Shown here: in pieces, positions 51,606 through 59,612 of the stretch
Layout of the letters: every line of letters begins with the position of its first letter
Position numbering within the stretch: the stretch's first letter is position 1
Assembly (NCBI RefSeq): GCF_900116855.1
Contig: NZ_UETD01000014.1
Span: forward strand, 1 to 64,000
Source: Ruminococcus flavefaciens
GTDB taxonomy: Bacteria > Bacillota > Clostridia > Oscillospirales > Ruminococcaceae
DNA: 64,000 bases
Reading direction: 5' to 3'
The notes under the pieces: generated by a model
What the model was told of the DNA's origin: nothing
Seen by the model: the letters and a program-made list of their open reading frames with translations, nothing else
Database searches by the model: none
Translations under genes and position numbers: made by a program

Positions 51606-51634
51606 TTGAAATTATAAAAAAAGTATGGTATAAT
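51606..51634 (+). promoter_or_regulatory. Promoter of the small acidic protein gene
   Basis: TTGAAA at 51606-51611, 17-bp spacer ending TATGG, TATAAT at 51629-51634. Confidence 0.82.
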
Positions 51635-51709
51635 AAATTCAGATTATCGTAATCCGATCGCAAGCGGTTCGGTAAGTACTATTTCTTGCGGAGAAAAGAG
51701 GAAATTAAA

Positions 51710-51997
51710 ATGAATAAGTTTTTAGTCGCTATTTTAGCAGCCGGCGCAGCAGCTGCTGTTGGATATGTTGCAGCACAGGCGCTCAAGGATAAGAGCTCGG
51801 GTTCAGATTATGATGATGACGATTACGATGATTTCGATAACTTTGACACAGACGAGAGCATCGATTTCGAGATCAATGATAATTCCGTAAAGGAAGCAGC
51901 TGAGGACGCTGTTGAGGATATCAAGGATAAGGCTGAGGACGTTGTTGAGGACGTTAAGGACGCAGCTGAGGATATTGCCGACGATATCAAGGACTAA
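51710..51997 (+). CDS. Small membrane-anchored acidic protein (YtxH-like layout)
   Basis: The 95-residue protein has a short N-terminal hydrophobic helix (about 4-24, FLVAILAAGAAAAVGYVAAQ). An Asp-rich segment (DYDDDDYDDFDNFDTDE) and a predicted amphipathic helix of repeated AED-V-DIKDKAED units follow. The layout resembles small YtxH or late-embryogenesis-like proteins, but no family was firmly recognised. The same AEDI..IKDKAED type helix ends the YfhO-like and Wzz-like proteins of this window. The ATG follows AGAGGAAA. Own promoter and terminator. Confidence 0.8.
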   Translation: MNKFLVAILAAGAAAAVGYVAAQALKDKSSGSDYDDDDYDDFDNFDTDESIDFEINDNSVKEAAEDAVEDIKDKAEDVVEDVKDAAEDIADDIKD

Positions 51998-52004
51998 TGA
52001 TCTG

Positions 52005-52034
52005 TTAAGGGAGCTTTGAGCTCCCTTTTTTTGT
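52005..52034 (+). terminator. Terminator of the small acidic protein gene
   Basis: AAGGGAGCT-TTG-AGCTCCCTT followed by TTTTTG. Confidence 0.93.
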
Positions 52035-52106
52035 TGAAAGGGCGGCAAAATATTACAAAAACCTACAATATCTATTGTATGATGTTACAAAATGTGAGAA
52101 AGCCGC

Positions 52107-52135
52107 TTGACAAGAACGATGCGTTCTGGTATAAT
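52107..52135 (+). promoter_or_regulatory. Promoter of tRNA-Pro
   Basis: TTGACA at 52107-52112, 17-bp spacer ending TCTGG, TATAAT at 52130-52135. Confidence 0.9.
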
Positions 52136-52174
52136 ATAAAAGCTGTCCGTCAAGGACTTGCCGAAGAACTAATC

Positions 52175-52251
52175 CGAGGCGTAGCTCAGTTTGGTAGAGT
52201 GCTTGCTTTGGGAGCAAGATGCCGCAGGTTCGAGTCCTGTCGCCTCGACCA
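52175..52251 (+). tRNA. tRNA-Pro (anticodon UGG)
   Basis: 77 nt. Acceptor stem CGAGGCG/CGCCTCG, anticodon arm CTTGC-TTTGGGA-GCAAG with anticodon TGG, T arm with GGTTCGAGTCC, and an encoded CCA at 52249-52251. Confidence 0.97.
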
Positions 52252-52280
52252 GACTTTTCAAAAAAAGTTGAAAAAAGTAC

Positions 52281-52309
52281 TTGACAAGCAGCAGCAAATG
52301 TGATATAAT
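52281..52309 (+). promoter_or_regulatory. Promoter of tRNA-Thr and tRNA-Tyr
   Basis: TTGACA at 52281-52286, 17-bp spacer ending TGTGA, TATAAT at 52304-52309, between tRNA-Pro and tRNA-Thr. Confidence 0.9.
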
Positions 52310-52323
52310 AATTAAGCATTAGC

Positions 52324-52399
52324 GCTGGTGTAGCTCAGTTGGTAGAGCAGCTGATTTGTAATCAGCAGGTCGGGGGTTCGAGTCCGTCCACCAGCTCCA
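52324..52399 (+). tRNA. tRNA-Thr (anticodon UGU)
   Basis: 76 nt. Acceptor stem GCTGGTG/CACCAGC, anticodon arm GCTGA-TTTGTAA-TCAGC with anticodon TGT, T arm GGTTCGAGTCC and encoded CCA. Confidence 0.97.
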
Positions 52400-52435
52400 T
52401 TATTTTGTCCAAAGACAAAATACAAGATCCTTTAT

Positions 52436-52521
52436 GGGAGAGTTCCCGAGTGGCCAAAGGGGGCAGACTGTAAATCTGTTGCTTTTCAGCTTCGATGGTC
52501 CGAATCCATCCTCTCCCACCA
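52436..52521 (+). tRNA. tRNA-Tyr (anticodon GUA)
   Basis: 86 nt with a long variable arm, as in bacterial tRNA-Tyr. Acceptor stem GGGAGAG/CTCTCCC, anticodon loop CTGTAAA with anticodon GTA, and encoded CCA. Confidence 0.97.
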
Positions 52522-52524
52522 GAA

Positions 52525-52553
52525 CGCCCCGAAATTTTCGGGGCTGTTTTTGT
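52525..52553 (+). terminator. Terminator of the tRNA cluster
   Basis: GCCCCGAAA-TT-TTCGGGGC followed by TGTTTTTGTTT. A second hairpin CTTGCA-ATTTTCC-TGCAAG with GGCTTTTTT lies at 52574-52601. Confidence 0.92.
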
Positions 52554-52681
52554 TTGACACTATCCGCCTGAGACCTTGCAATTTTCCTGCAAGGGCTTTT
52601 TTATGCCCTGAAAAAAAGAGGATTTGCACGGAAATACAGCCTTTTTGTGCAGAAATGTATAAAGATTGTGGAGGGATAACC

Positions 52682-53215
52682 GTGGTAAGGATCGCAATAA
52701 ACAATGACCTGAAACACTACTCATTGATAATCAGAAACACTAAAGCCTATAAAACTACCAAGAATATCGCCATTATAACGGGAGCACTTTTCCTCATAAA
52801 TTCCATATGTCTTGTTGCGGAAACTGCCCGTACACATAAGGCTGAACCCCTTTTAGTGCTGCTTGTCAGTGCCTTCTTTCTGCTGTTTGTGCTCTATATG
52901 ATACGGCTTCTTGTGAAAATGGAGCCCATGAAGCTCCACAAGAAGGTCACGGAGGCAAATCCTGGGCTTACAGGGGAGTACGTCTTCAATGACGAGGGCG
53001 TTACGATCAGCACAAAGACCGATCACGACAGCAAGCACGCGGAATACGCCTATGACAAGTTTATAAGCGCCGCCGAGAAGGAAGGCTTTTTCCTCATGAA
53101 TATCTCCATTGCGGGATATGTGGCGTGCAATGCAGAGGACTTCATCGAGGGCACTCCCGATGAGCTGAGAGCTTTGCTCCGCACAAAGCTTGGCGGTAAA
53201 TTCAAGGAGAAGTGA
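52682..53215 (+). CDS. Two-TM protein with YcxB-like C-terminal domain
   Basis: A 177-residue protein with a GTG start 6 nt after GGAGGG. Two membrane helices (about 24-45 and 54-76) are followed by a soluble domain. The pattern GEYVFNDEGVTISTKTD ... EYAYDKFISAAEKEGFFLMNI ... IEGTPDELRALLRTKLGGKF fits the YcxB-like family (PF14317), whose function is unknown. First of four related genes on one strand, with the next gene starting 1 nt after its stop. It probably has a weak promoter in 52553-52670, which was not pinned down. Confidence 0.78.
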   Translation: MVRIAINNDLKHYSLIIRNTKAYKTTKNIAIITGALFLINSICLVAETARTHKAEPLLVLLVSAFFLLFVLYMIRLLVKMEPMKLHKKVTEANPGLTGEYVFNDEGVTISTKTDHDSKHAEYAYDKFISAAEKEGFFLMNISIAGYVACNAEDFIEGTPDELRALLRTKLGGKFKEK

Positions 53216-53216
53216 T

Positions 53217-53759
53217 ATGGTAAGGGCAAGAGTAACATACAATGACAACCATCTGAAGGCGCTTTACTCTCTGACAAAAACACCTTATATCATCAAAAAG
53301 CTCATATCGGACGGTCTGTGGCTCGCAGCAAGTCTGATCGCGGGGATATGGCTGGTGAAATATGAGATCAGATACCGCATCAACACGGATTACTTTTTCA
53401 TCGCGCTGGCATTTACCGTTGCGATGCTGCGGGCGTGGGACATAATCAAGCTGCTGAGCTCCGACAAGGGCGAGCTGAAGCTCCTGCCGTATCCCTGCTC
53501 GACTGAGATCATCTTCGGCGGCGAGGTCCTCGAGAGCTTCAAGTTAGCAGAGAACTTCACGGTACATAAGACCTATCCCTACGGCACTATCAACAAGGCT
53601 GTGGAGACCATGAATTACTTCTTTATCTTCGTGGAAGCAAATAAAGCCTTCATCATACACAAGTCTGAGCTGACCGAGGGCAGCGTACCCGAGCTGGAAC
53701 ATTTCCTTTCGGCAAGGTTCGGCGACCGCTTCATTGACAAAAGGAGCGTGAAGATATGA
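53217..53759 (+). CDS. Two-TM protein, YcxB-like paralogue
   Basis: A 180-residue protein with two hydrophobic segments (about 32-48 and 60-75), then a domain ending KAFIIHKSELTEGSVPELEHFLSARFGDRF. This parallels the end of the preceding protein (EGTPDELRALLRTKLGGKF). The start ATG at 53217 lies 6 nt after AAGGAG, one base after the previous stop; its own stop overlaps the next start by 4 nt. Function unknown; tight coupling suggests a joint product. Confidence 0.75.
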   Translation: MVRARVTYNDNHLKALYSLTKTPYIIKKLISDGLWLAASLIAGIWLVKYEIRYRINTDYFFIALAFTVAMLRAWDIIKLLSSDKGELKLLPYPCSTEIIFGGEVLESFKLAENFTVHKTYPYGTINKAVETMNYFFIFVEANKAFIIHKSELTEGSVPELEHFLSARFGDRFIDKRSVKI

Positions 53760-54298
53760 TAAGGATAAACAGTCAGAGGGACAAAAGAATGTTACTGACA
53801 GAGCTGAGGATGACGATGTCATTCGGAGCGGTCATGGTGCTGCTGATGCTTCTGGGACTCAGTGTTCTGTGCTTTGTTTTCTGCGTTCACGGCATCCGTG
53901 TTTTATATGAACACAAAGAAGGCTTCAGATATGCACGGGTCATGTATCTGGTTGGAGGAATAGCCTGCTTTTTTACTGCGGTGAGTATACTGATACGCGC
54001 TGTCAGGTTCGTTGCGGCAGCTGTCTCCCTTTTGGGGAAAAGGTACAGTCTCAGTGAGGAGCTCCTCTTTGAGGACGAGGGCTACACATCAAGATATACC
54101 GCCGAAAACGGCGTGACCGTCGAGGGCAGATACAGCTATGCTGCCGTTAAGAAGGTCATTACCTATAAGGATCATATATTAATTGCATCTCCCGATCAGA
54201 CCTCTGTTTTCAGGCTGTCGGATATCACCGAGGGCACTGCCGAGGAGCTTTCGGCTATACTTGCAGGAAAGCTTGGGGACAGAGTCACACACAAGTAA
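53756..54298 (+). CDS. Two-TM protein, YcxB-like paralogue
   Basis: A 180-residue protein with membrane helices at about 22-47 and 64-92 and a C-terminal domain: LLFEDEGYTSRYTAENGVTVEGRYSYAAVKKVITYKDHILI, ending ITEGTAEELSAILAGKLGDR. Both the strand-rich part and the last helix match the YcxB-like pattern seen in the first gene of the cluster. ATGA overlap with the upstream gene. Function unknown. Confidence 0.75.
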   Translation: MIRINSQRDKRMLLTELRMTMSFGAVMVLLMLLGLSVLCFVFCVHGIRVLYEHKEGFRYARVMYLVGGIACFFTAVSILIRAVRFVAAAVSLLGKRYSLSEELLFEDEGYTSRYTAENGVTVEGRYSYAAVKKVITYKDHILIASPDQTSVFRLSDITEGTAEELSAILAGKLGDRVTHK

Positions 54299-54311
54299 AA
54301 GAGGTGGAGAT

Positions 54312-54935
54312 ATGACGATTTGCAGGATACCCGATACAGAGCGTTTTTCCGACAGATATCAGCGTGTTCTCATGGCGAAGAAGATAATGCTTGCGATACT
54401 CATTGCAGGTGCAACTATATTGGGATTTTCGATCTCACGGGCTGACAGCTCGACAATGCTGCTGCTCATAGTCGCCTACCTTGTTATTTCGGGCATTGCG
54501 GCGTATCTCTGGATACTCTATGGCAGGAATTCCATGGCGGCATACATCATTACCGATGACACCGTCTGCCATGTGGACTTGATGAAGGCGTTCACCAACG
54601 ACCCACTTTTCGGCAAGCCCCAGAGCTGGGACAGTATGAAGGGCAACTTCAGCGCCTTGAAAATGATCGACAATATGAGGGATATATCCTCACCTGCCGA
54701 GGCTGACATTTTCATTTGCAGGCAGGATGTGACAGACCGCTATGGCAGTATCATAAAGCAGGTATACAGCGTCGCCGACGGAGAGAGATACCTTCGGGCG
54801 AGGGTGCAGACTGCTCCCGCACACAGCGGAGGCGGCTCACCGAAAAACATGACACTGTACATACCCAAGGACTTCAAGGACATTGACATACTCCGTTCAG
54901 AGCTTGAACGGCTGGCAAATAAGACAACGGCATAA
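54312..54935 (+). CDS. Two-TM protein, diverged fourth member of the cluster
   Basis: A 207-residue protein with two helices (about 23-41 and 48-67) and a soluble C-terminal part with YIITDDTVCHVDLMKAF and a last helix KDIDILRSELERLANK. The layout matches its three upstream neighbours, but sequence similarity is weaker. It starts at 54312, 13 nt after the upstream stop, behind GAGGTGG. Last gene before a MITE-like element. Function unknown. Confidence 0.72.
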   Translation: MTICRIPDTERFSDRYQRVLMAKKIMLAILIAGATILGFSISRADSSTMLLLIVAYLVISGIAAYLWILYGRNSMAAYIITDDTVCHVDLMKAFTNDPLFGKPQSWDSMKGNFSALKMIDNMRDISSPAEADIFICRQDVTDRYGSIIKQVYSVADGERYLRARVQTAPAHSGGGSPKNMTLYIPKDFKDIDILRSELERLANKTTA

Positions 54936-54950
54936 AGCCGTTCACATATA

Positions 54951-55107
54951 GGACATCTCTAAAAACCCACTTTGAGAAAAAACGGCTATGCACGACATAT
55001 GCTGTGTCAAACTCCCTCGGAGTGCGTCAGCACGCCTTCGGGAGCTTTCCTTGCCTCTGCCGTACCTATCCGTTTTTTCTTGATCAAATAGGTTTTTAGA
55101 GATGCCC
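54951..55107. mobile_element. MITE-like element with long terminal inverted repeats
   Basis: The left end GGACATCTCTAAAAACCCAC...GAAAAAACGG (54951-54985) is the inverted match of CCGTTTTTTCTTGATC... GGTTTTTAGAGATGCCC (55070-55107). TA flanks both ends (54949-54950 and 55108-55109), compatible with a TA target duplication. The centre holds a further hairpin (CTCCCTCGGAGTGCGT-CAGC-ACGCCTTCGGGAG). No coding capacity. It ends 28 bp before typA. Confidence 0.75.
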
Positions 55108-55135
55108 TACGAAAACCTTATGGAGGAAAGAAAAT

Positions 55136-56959
55136 ATGATAAGAGAAGATTTAAGAAACATTGCCATTATCGCCCACGTTGACCACGGTAAGACCACCCT
55201 CGTTGACGAGATGCTCAAGCAGGGCGGCGTTTTCCGTGAAAATCAGGAGGTCGCTGAGCGTGTAATGGACTCAAACGACATCGAGAGGGAGAGAGGTATC
55301 ACTATCCTTGCGAAGAATACCTCAGTTATGTACAACGGCGTGAAGATCAACATCATCGACACCCCCGGTCATGCCGATTTCGGCGGCGAGGTAGAGCGTG
55401 TACTGGAGATGGTGGACGGCGTTCTGCTCCTTGTTGACGCCGCAGAGGGACCCATGCCCCAGACACGTTTCGTACTGTCAAAGGCACTGGAAATGGGCCA
55501 CAAGATCATCGTTGTGGTAAACAAGATAGACCGTCCCGACGCCCGTCTTGATGAGATAGGCGACGAGGTGCTGGAGCTCCTCCTTGACCTTGACGCAAAC
55601 GAGGAACAGCTCGAGAGCCCCCTGCTTTTCTGCTCGGGAAGAAGCGGCACAGCTTCACTCAGCCAGTATGAGGCAGGTACAGACCTGAAGCCCCTTTTCG
55701 ACACCATCATCAACTACATCGAGCCCCCCAAGGGCGAGGAGAACGATCCTCTCCAGATGCTCATTTCCTCTATCGACTATAATGAGTATGTGGGTCGTAT
55801 CGGTATCGGACGTATCGTAAGAGGAAAGATAGCTGTTAATCAGCAGGTAACTGTCTGTGACTACACAGGCTCAAAGAAGAACTACAACTCAAAGATAGTT
55901 TCCCTCCTCCAGATACAGGGACTCAACCGTGTTCCCGTTCAGGAGGCTGCTATGGGCGATATCGTATGGATATCGGGTATCGAGGGAATAACCATAGGAG
56001 ACACAATCTGTGCAACAGACGCTCCCGATCCGCTTCCATTCGTGAAGATAAGCGAGCCTACCGTTGAGATGACATTCTCCGTAAACGACAGCCCCTTTGC
56101 AGGCAGAGAGGGCAAGTTCGTTACATCACGTCAGCTCCGCGAGAGACTTTTCAAGGAGCTTCTCAAGGACGTATCCCTCCGCGTTGAGGAGACAGAGAGC
56201 ACCGATGCATTCCGCGTTGCAGGACGAGGCGAGATGCACCTTTCCATACTTATCGAGAATATGCGCCGTGAGGGCTATGAGCTGGGCGTATCAACTCCCC
56301 ACGTTCTCTACAAGCAGGACGAGAACGGCAGACGCCTTGAGCCTATCGAGCGTCTTGTCATCGACGTTCCCGAGGACTGCGTAGGCTCTGTAATGGAGAA
56401 GATAGGTGCTCGTAAGGGCGACATGGTGGATATGCACCCCCAGGGAAGCCGTATGCGTATCGAGTTCCTTATCCCTGCAAGAGGACTTTTCGGCTATAAG
56501 AGCGAGTTCCTCACAGATACAAAGGGCGAGGGTATCATGAGCCACGTTTTCGACGGCTATCAGCCCTACAAGGGAGATATCGAGCGCAGAAACACAGGCT
56601 CTCTCGTTTCCTTCGAGACGGGCGAGGCTGTTACCTACGGTCTTTACAACGCTCAGGAGCGCGGACAGCTCTTCATCACAGCAGGTACTCCCGTATATGA
56701 GGGCATGATCGTTGGAGCTTCTCCCAAGACAGAGGACCTCGTTGTAAACGTCTGCAAGAAGAAGCACCTGACAAATACCCGTGCAAGCGGAAGCGATGAC
56801 GCTCTCCGTCTTGTTCCTCCGAGAGTTCTCAGCCTTGAGGACTGCCTTGAATTCCTTGCCGATGATGAGCTCCTCGAGGTAACTCCCGAGTCTCTCCGTA
56901 TCAGAAAGAGAGTTCTCAGCAATACTCAGAGAGCTAAGGAAAGAGGAAAGAAGTCCTGA
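55136..56959 (+). CDS. typA: Ribosome-associated GTPase TypA/BipA
   Basis: A translational GTPase that acts on the ribosome under stress and in 50S assembly. The 607-residue protein has the G motifs AHVDHGKTT (G1), ERERGITI (G2), DTPGHADF (G3) and NKIDRP (G4). EF-Tu-like domain II, two EF-G-like domains and the TypA-specific C-terminal domain (GLYNAQERGQLFI, then NTRASGSDDALRL) follow. The length is normal. GGAGG precedes the ATG. A MITE-like element lies directly upstream and no clear promoter is seen between them. Confidence 0.97.
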   Translation: MIREDLRNIAIIAHVDHGKTTLVDEMLKQGGVFRENQEVAERVMDSNDIERERGITILAKNTSVMYNGVKINIIDTPGHADFGGEVERVLEMVDGVLLLVDAAEGPMPQTRFVLSKALEMGHKIIVVVNKIDRPDARLDEIGDEVLELLLDLDANEEQLESPLLFCSGRSGTASLSQYEAGTDLKPLFDTIINYIEPPKGEENDPLQMLISSIDYNEYVGRIGIGRIVRGKIAVNQQVTVCDYTGSKKNYNSKIVSLLQIQGLNRVPVQEAAMGDIVWISGIEGITIGDTICATDAPDPLPFVKISEPTVEMTFSVNDSPFAGREGKFVTSRQLRERLFKELLKDVSLRVEETESTDAFRVAGRGEMHLSILIENMRREGYELGVSTPHVLYKQDENGRRLEPIERLVIDVPEDCVGSVMEKIGARKGDMVDMHPQGSRMRIEFLIPARGLFGYKSEFLTDTKGEGIMSHVFDGYQPYKGDIERRNTGSLVSFETGEAVTYGLYNAQERGQLFITAGTPVYEGMIVGASPKTEDLVVNVCKKKHLTNTRASGSDDALRLVPPRVLSLEDCLEFLADDELLEVTPESLRIRKRVLSNTQRAKERGKKS

Positions 56960-57016
56960 TTTTTCACCAAATCAACACATATAAACCATACAATTTGCAG
57001 GTTTGGGAGATATGAT

Positions 57017-57691
57017 ATGAAAAAGATTATATTCGCTTCGCTGATGCTGGCTGCGGCGGTCTGCTTTTCGGGCTGTGGCAGCAAGGTTAAAAAGGACGGC
57101 GAGGTGAGCAGCGATACTGCCGAGACCGAAGCGGTGACCGAATCGGAGACCGATGAGCCTCTTGCTACTGAAAGAGAGCGCAATATAGTTTCGACTGAGG
57201 AGTACGATTATGAAGTCGTTGACGGCGGAGTTATCATAACAAGTTATAAGGGTAAGGACTCCAATGTGGAGATACCTGCCGAGATAGATGGCACTCCCGT
57301 TACCGAGGTGGGTTTTTATGCCTTTGAGGCTAAGCCCGACCTTGTCTCGGTAGCTCTGCCAGAGAGCGTGACAGTCATAGGCGAGGGTGCCTTTGCGGAC
57401 TGTCAGAAGCTTGCGGACATTAACCTTCCGTCAGGACTTAAAGAGATAGAGTGCGGTGCATTTGCGGGATGCATAAGCCTAACCGAGCTTACTATCCCCG
57501 CAGAGGTGACACGCATACAGCAGCAGGCTTTCACAGCCTGTACGGGGATGAGAACACTGACTATTCTCAGTCAGGATCTGAAATATGAGGGCTGGGGGCT
57601 CGAGGAGCTTCCCGATATTACAGTATTCGCACCCGAGGGCTCGGCAGCTGCCGAGTGGGCGGGAGCAATGGGAAAATATGCCGTATATTGA
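57017..57691 (+). CDS. Lipoprotein with BspA-type leucine-rich repeats
   Basis: A 224-residue lipoprotein: signal with lipobox FSGC (acylated Cys about 20), an acidic Thr/Glu-rich spacer, then an LRR_5 block (about 60-200) with AFEAKPDLVSVALPESVTVIGEGAFADCQKLADINLPSGLKEI. It is a shorter, lipid-anchored relative of the large LRR proteins of this window. Two further lipoprotein genes follow at 18 and 12 nt, so the three probably form an operon. The ligand is unknown. Confidence 0.85.
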   Translation: MKKIIFASLMLAAAVCFSGCGSKVKKDGEVSSDTAETEAVTESETDEPLATERERNIVSTEEYDYEVVDGGVIITSYKGKDSNVEIPAEIDGTPVTEVGFYAFEAKPDLVSVALPESVTVIGEGAFADCQKLADINLPSGLKEIECGAFAGCISLTELTIPAEVTRIQQQAFTACTGMRTLTILSQDLKYEGWGLEELPDITVFAPEGSAAAEWAGAMGKYAVY

Positions 57692-57709
57692 TCATGAGAG
57701 GACAATTCT

Positions 57710-58522
57710 ATGAGAAAGCTGAGACTTACAGCACTGATGCTTGCCGCTTCGGCAGGAGTGCAGGGATTTTCGGGATGTGCAAAGAATAAAGAGATCAGTA
57801 TGCCTCTTTATGCGGAGACAGCAGTCCAGACACCTACTTCGTCTCCCGCAGGCGGAGCAGAGCTTTCGGGAGACAACTACAATTCCGATGAGTATTATAC
57901 TAAGATACAGGAAAAGGTCAGCAGCGCCGCTGTTGACAGCGATCCGCTGGATCTGGGACTGGTCGGCAATGAGCTCATAACTCCCGACGAGGGCGCCGAG
58001 GACGCAGAGCTGGGCTCATATAAGATGAGCAGCAGCGGAGTAAAGCTTTATTACGACGATACCGAGTTCTCCGACGAGCTCATGCTTACTCTTGAAAAGT
58101 ACTTCCTTTCGTTCCCGGCGGCTGATTATAATTCCTATCAGAAGTGTATGTTCCCCAGCTATATAGACGAGATGGAGGGCTTTCTCGGCAAGGAGTACGA
58201 TTACGACCTGAAGACCTCGTTCTCAAAGCGCTGTTCAAGTCTTGCGGACAATATGTACGGCGATTACAAGATAACAAGGATAAAGCTTGAAGCGGCTCCC
58301 GTATACGATGAGACCAAAGACAACCTTGAGACCTATTTCGAGTCCCTCAATGAAGTTTTCGGCAAGGACTACTATGAACAGGTAAAGTCAGAGAGCGATG
58401 AGGTCATCGATGCCTGCTTCTATATCATGGGCGAGGACGCATACGGGCAGGAAAATCCCATAGTAACAGGCTATGAGATAGTTTTTGCCGTCAAGGGCGG
58501 AAAGTATTATACATTCGGCTAA
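57710..58522 (+). CDS. Lipoprotein of unknown function
   Basis: A 270-residue lipoprotein with signal MRKLRLTALMLAASAGVQGF and lipobox FSGC. The mature part is acidic, with a spacer of about 80 residues. A domain of about 180 residues contains ELMLTLEKYFLSFPAADYNSY and ends EIVFAVKGGKYYTFG. Length and order of elements resemble the next gene, which suggests distant paralogy of an NTF2-like or similar fold; this is not certain. GAGAGGA precedes the start. Confidence 0.78.
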   Translation: MRKLRLTALMLAASAGVQGFSGCAKNKEISMPLYAETAVQTPTSSPAGGAELSGDNYNSDEYYTKIQEKVSSAAVDSDPLDLGLVGNELITPDEGAEDAELGSYKMSSSGVKLYYDDTEFSDELMLTLEKYFLSFPAADYNSYQKCMFPSYIDEMEGFLGKEYDYDLKTSFSKRCSSLADNMYGDYKITRIKLEAAPVYDETKDNLETYFESLNEVFGKDYYEQVKSESDEVIDACFYIMGEDAYGQENPIVTGYEIVFAVKGGKYYTFG

Positions 58523-58534
58523 GGAGGCATATCT

Positions 58535-59209
58535 ATGAGAGTTTTTTTCAGAAAAGCAGCTGCTATTATGGCTGCGGCAGTTATAACAGCTTCAGCGGCA
58601 GTTTCATGCAGCAGCAAAAGTTCTTTTTCAAGCGACCCAAATAACCTTATAGGCGGAGATCTTCCCGACGATTACAGCAAGGACCTCGAGGATATGCCAT
58701 ACGGCGGAGAGTACCAGAAATTCGAGGCAGGTGATAATGATTTCCCTATGGGCATAGATATGGACCCCCGTTTCGTTACCATAGATGAGGCTTCAGCACT
58801 GACAAATTACTTCTATTCCGTAAATAATCAGGACGTTGAGAGCTTCAAGAAGGCAGTTCACCCCGACCTTATCAAGTACCGTCTGGAGAATTCCGAGTAC
58901 AGCACCGAAAAGGAGTTCCTTGATGCCGAGTATGAGCTTCTCAAGCAGTATACGGGCTCTGACTTCACCTTTGACTACATTCTTATCGACGGCAGACTCA
59001 AGGACACAGAGGGCGCATTCGAGCAGTATGACAAGCTTGTGGAGACTGCTATACCGGGCTGTAATATCACATCAAGGAATATGTACATGGTGGACGTTAC
59101 CTATCATAAGCCCAATGACGGCGGAAGCTATTCCCTCAGGTACAGATTCGGCGATTATATGAATATAGCTATCTATACCATCGACGGCAAGGCATACGTT
59201 ATTTCATGA
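58535..59209 (+). CDS. Lipoprotein of unknown function
   Basis: A 224-residue lipoprotein with lipobox AVSC (Cys about 26) and a mature domain with EASALTNYFYSVNNQDVESFKKAVHPDLIKY, later YRFGDYMNIAIYTIDGKAYVIS. The N-terminal helices followed by a strand-rich end fit a small cystatin/NTF2-like fold, as in the preceding protein. AAGGAGG precedes the ATG, 12 nt after the upstream stop. Last gene of the lipoprotein operon. Confidence 0.78.
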   Translation: MRVFFRKAAAIMAAAVITASAAVSCSSKSSFSSDPNNLIGGDLPDDYSKDLEDMPYGGEYQKFEAGDNDFPMGIDMDPRFVTIDEASALTNYFYSVNNQDVESFKKAVHPDLIKYRLENSEYSTEKEFLDAEYELLKQYTGSDFTFDYILIDGRLKDTEGAFEQYDKLVETAIPGCNITSRNMYMVDVTYHKPNDGGSYSLRYRFGDYMNIAIYTIDGKAYVIS

Positions 59210-59216
59210 TATATCG

Positions 59217-59247
59217 AAAAAAAGGGTGCTTTGCTCCCTTTTTTTGT
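59217..59247 (+). terminator. Terminator of the lipoprotein operon
   Basis: AAAAAAAGGGTGC-TTT-GCTCCCTTTTTTTG: a short GC stem extended by A-T pairs. Confidence 0.85.
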
Positions 59248-59276
59248 TACAGATTTATGAACTTTTCAAAAGCCTC

Positions 59277-59305
59277 TTGAAATTCCCTTTTTTATGTGCT
59301 ATAAT
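59277..59305 (+). promoter_or_regulatory. Promoter of the small secreted peptide gene
   Basis: TTGAAA at 59277-59282, 17-bp spacer ending ATGTGC, TATAAT at 59300-59305. Confidence 0.85.
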
Positions 59306-59340
59306 TCCATTATCAAAGCATAAGGGGGAGCTTTTTCACT

Positions 59341-59475
59341 ATGAAAAATGCGTTAAAAACAGCAGCAGCGCTTGTGCTTGCAGCGGTCGCCTGCTTCCTT
59401 GGGAGCATGAACTGCTTTGCAAATGCAGAGGAGTGCAGCGGACAGAATGTTGTTTCGGCAGCAGATGCTGCATAA
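59341..59475 (+). CDS. Small secreted peptide (44 residues)
   Basis: A short frame with GGGGGAG before the ATG and its own promoter and terminator. It encodes a signal peptide (MKNALKTAAALVLAAVACFL...) with a probable cut after CFANA. A mature tail of about 15 residues (EECSGQNVVSAADAA) remains. The signal part resembles those of the two genes at 59923 and 60672 (ACFLGSMNCFA against TCLFGGMNAFA), so this may be a truncated relative or a real short peptide. Too short for function prediction. Confidence 0.6.
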   Translation: MKNALKTAAALVLAAVACFLGSMNCFANAEECSGQNVVSAADAA

Positions 59476-59540
59476 GCAGGCAAAGACTGCGATATAGGGT
59501 ATTACAGGGCAGCGATCACGCTACCCTAAATGAAAAACAA

Positions 59541-59578
59541 ATTGCCGTGTCCGGTATTCGGGCACGGTATTTTTATGC
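59541..59578 (+). terminator. Terminator of the small peptide gene
   Basis: TTGCCGTGTCCG pairs with CGGGCACGGTA around GTATT, then TTTTTATG. Confidence 0.8.
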
Positions 59579-59612
59579 CCTGATGGCTTTGCAGGGATAT
59601 TGTATTGCTGAT

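Noticed and set aside
52053..52319. Minus-strand open frame with a GDRTRTCGILLPKQ-type peptide
   Set aside because: It is the antisense translation of tRNA-Pro, a well-known false protein in databases. The similar frame at 52486-52704 is antisense to tRNA-Tyr.
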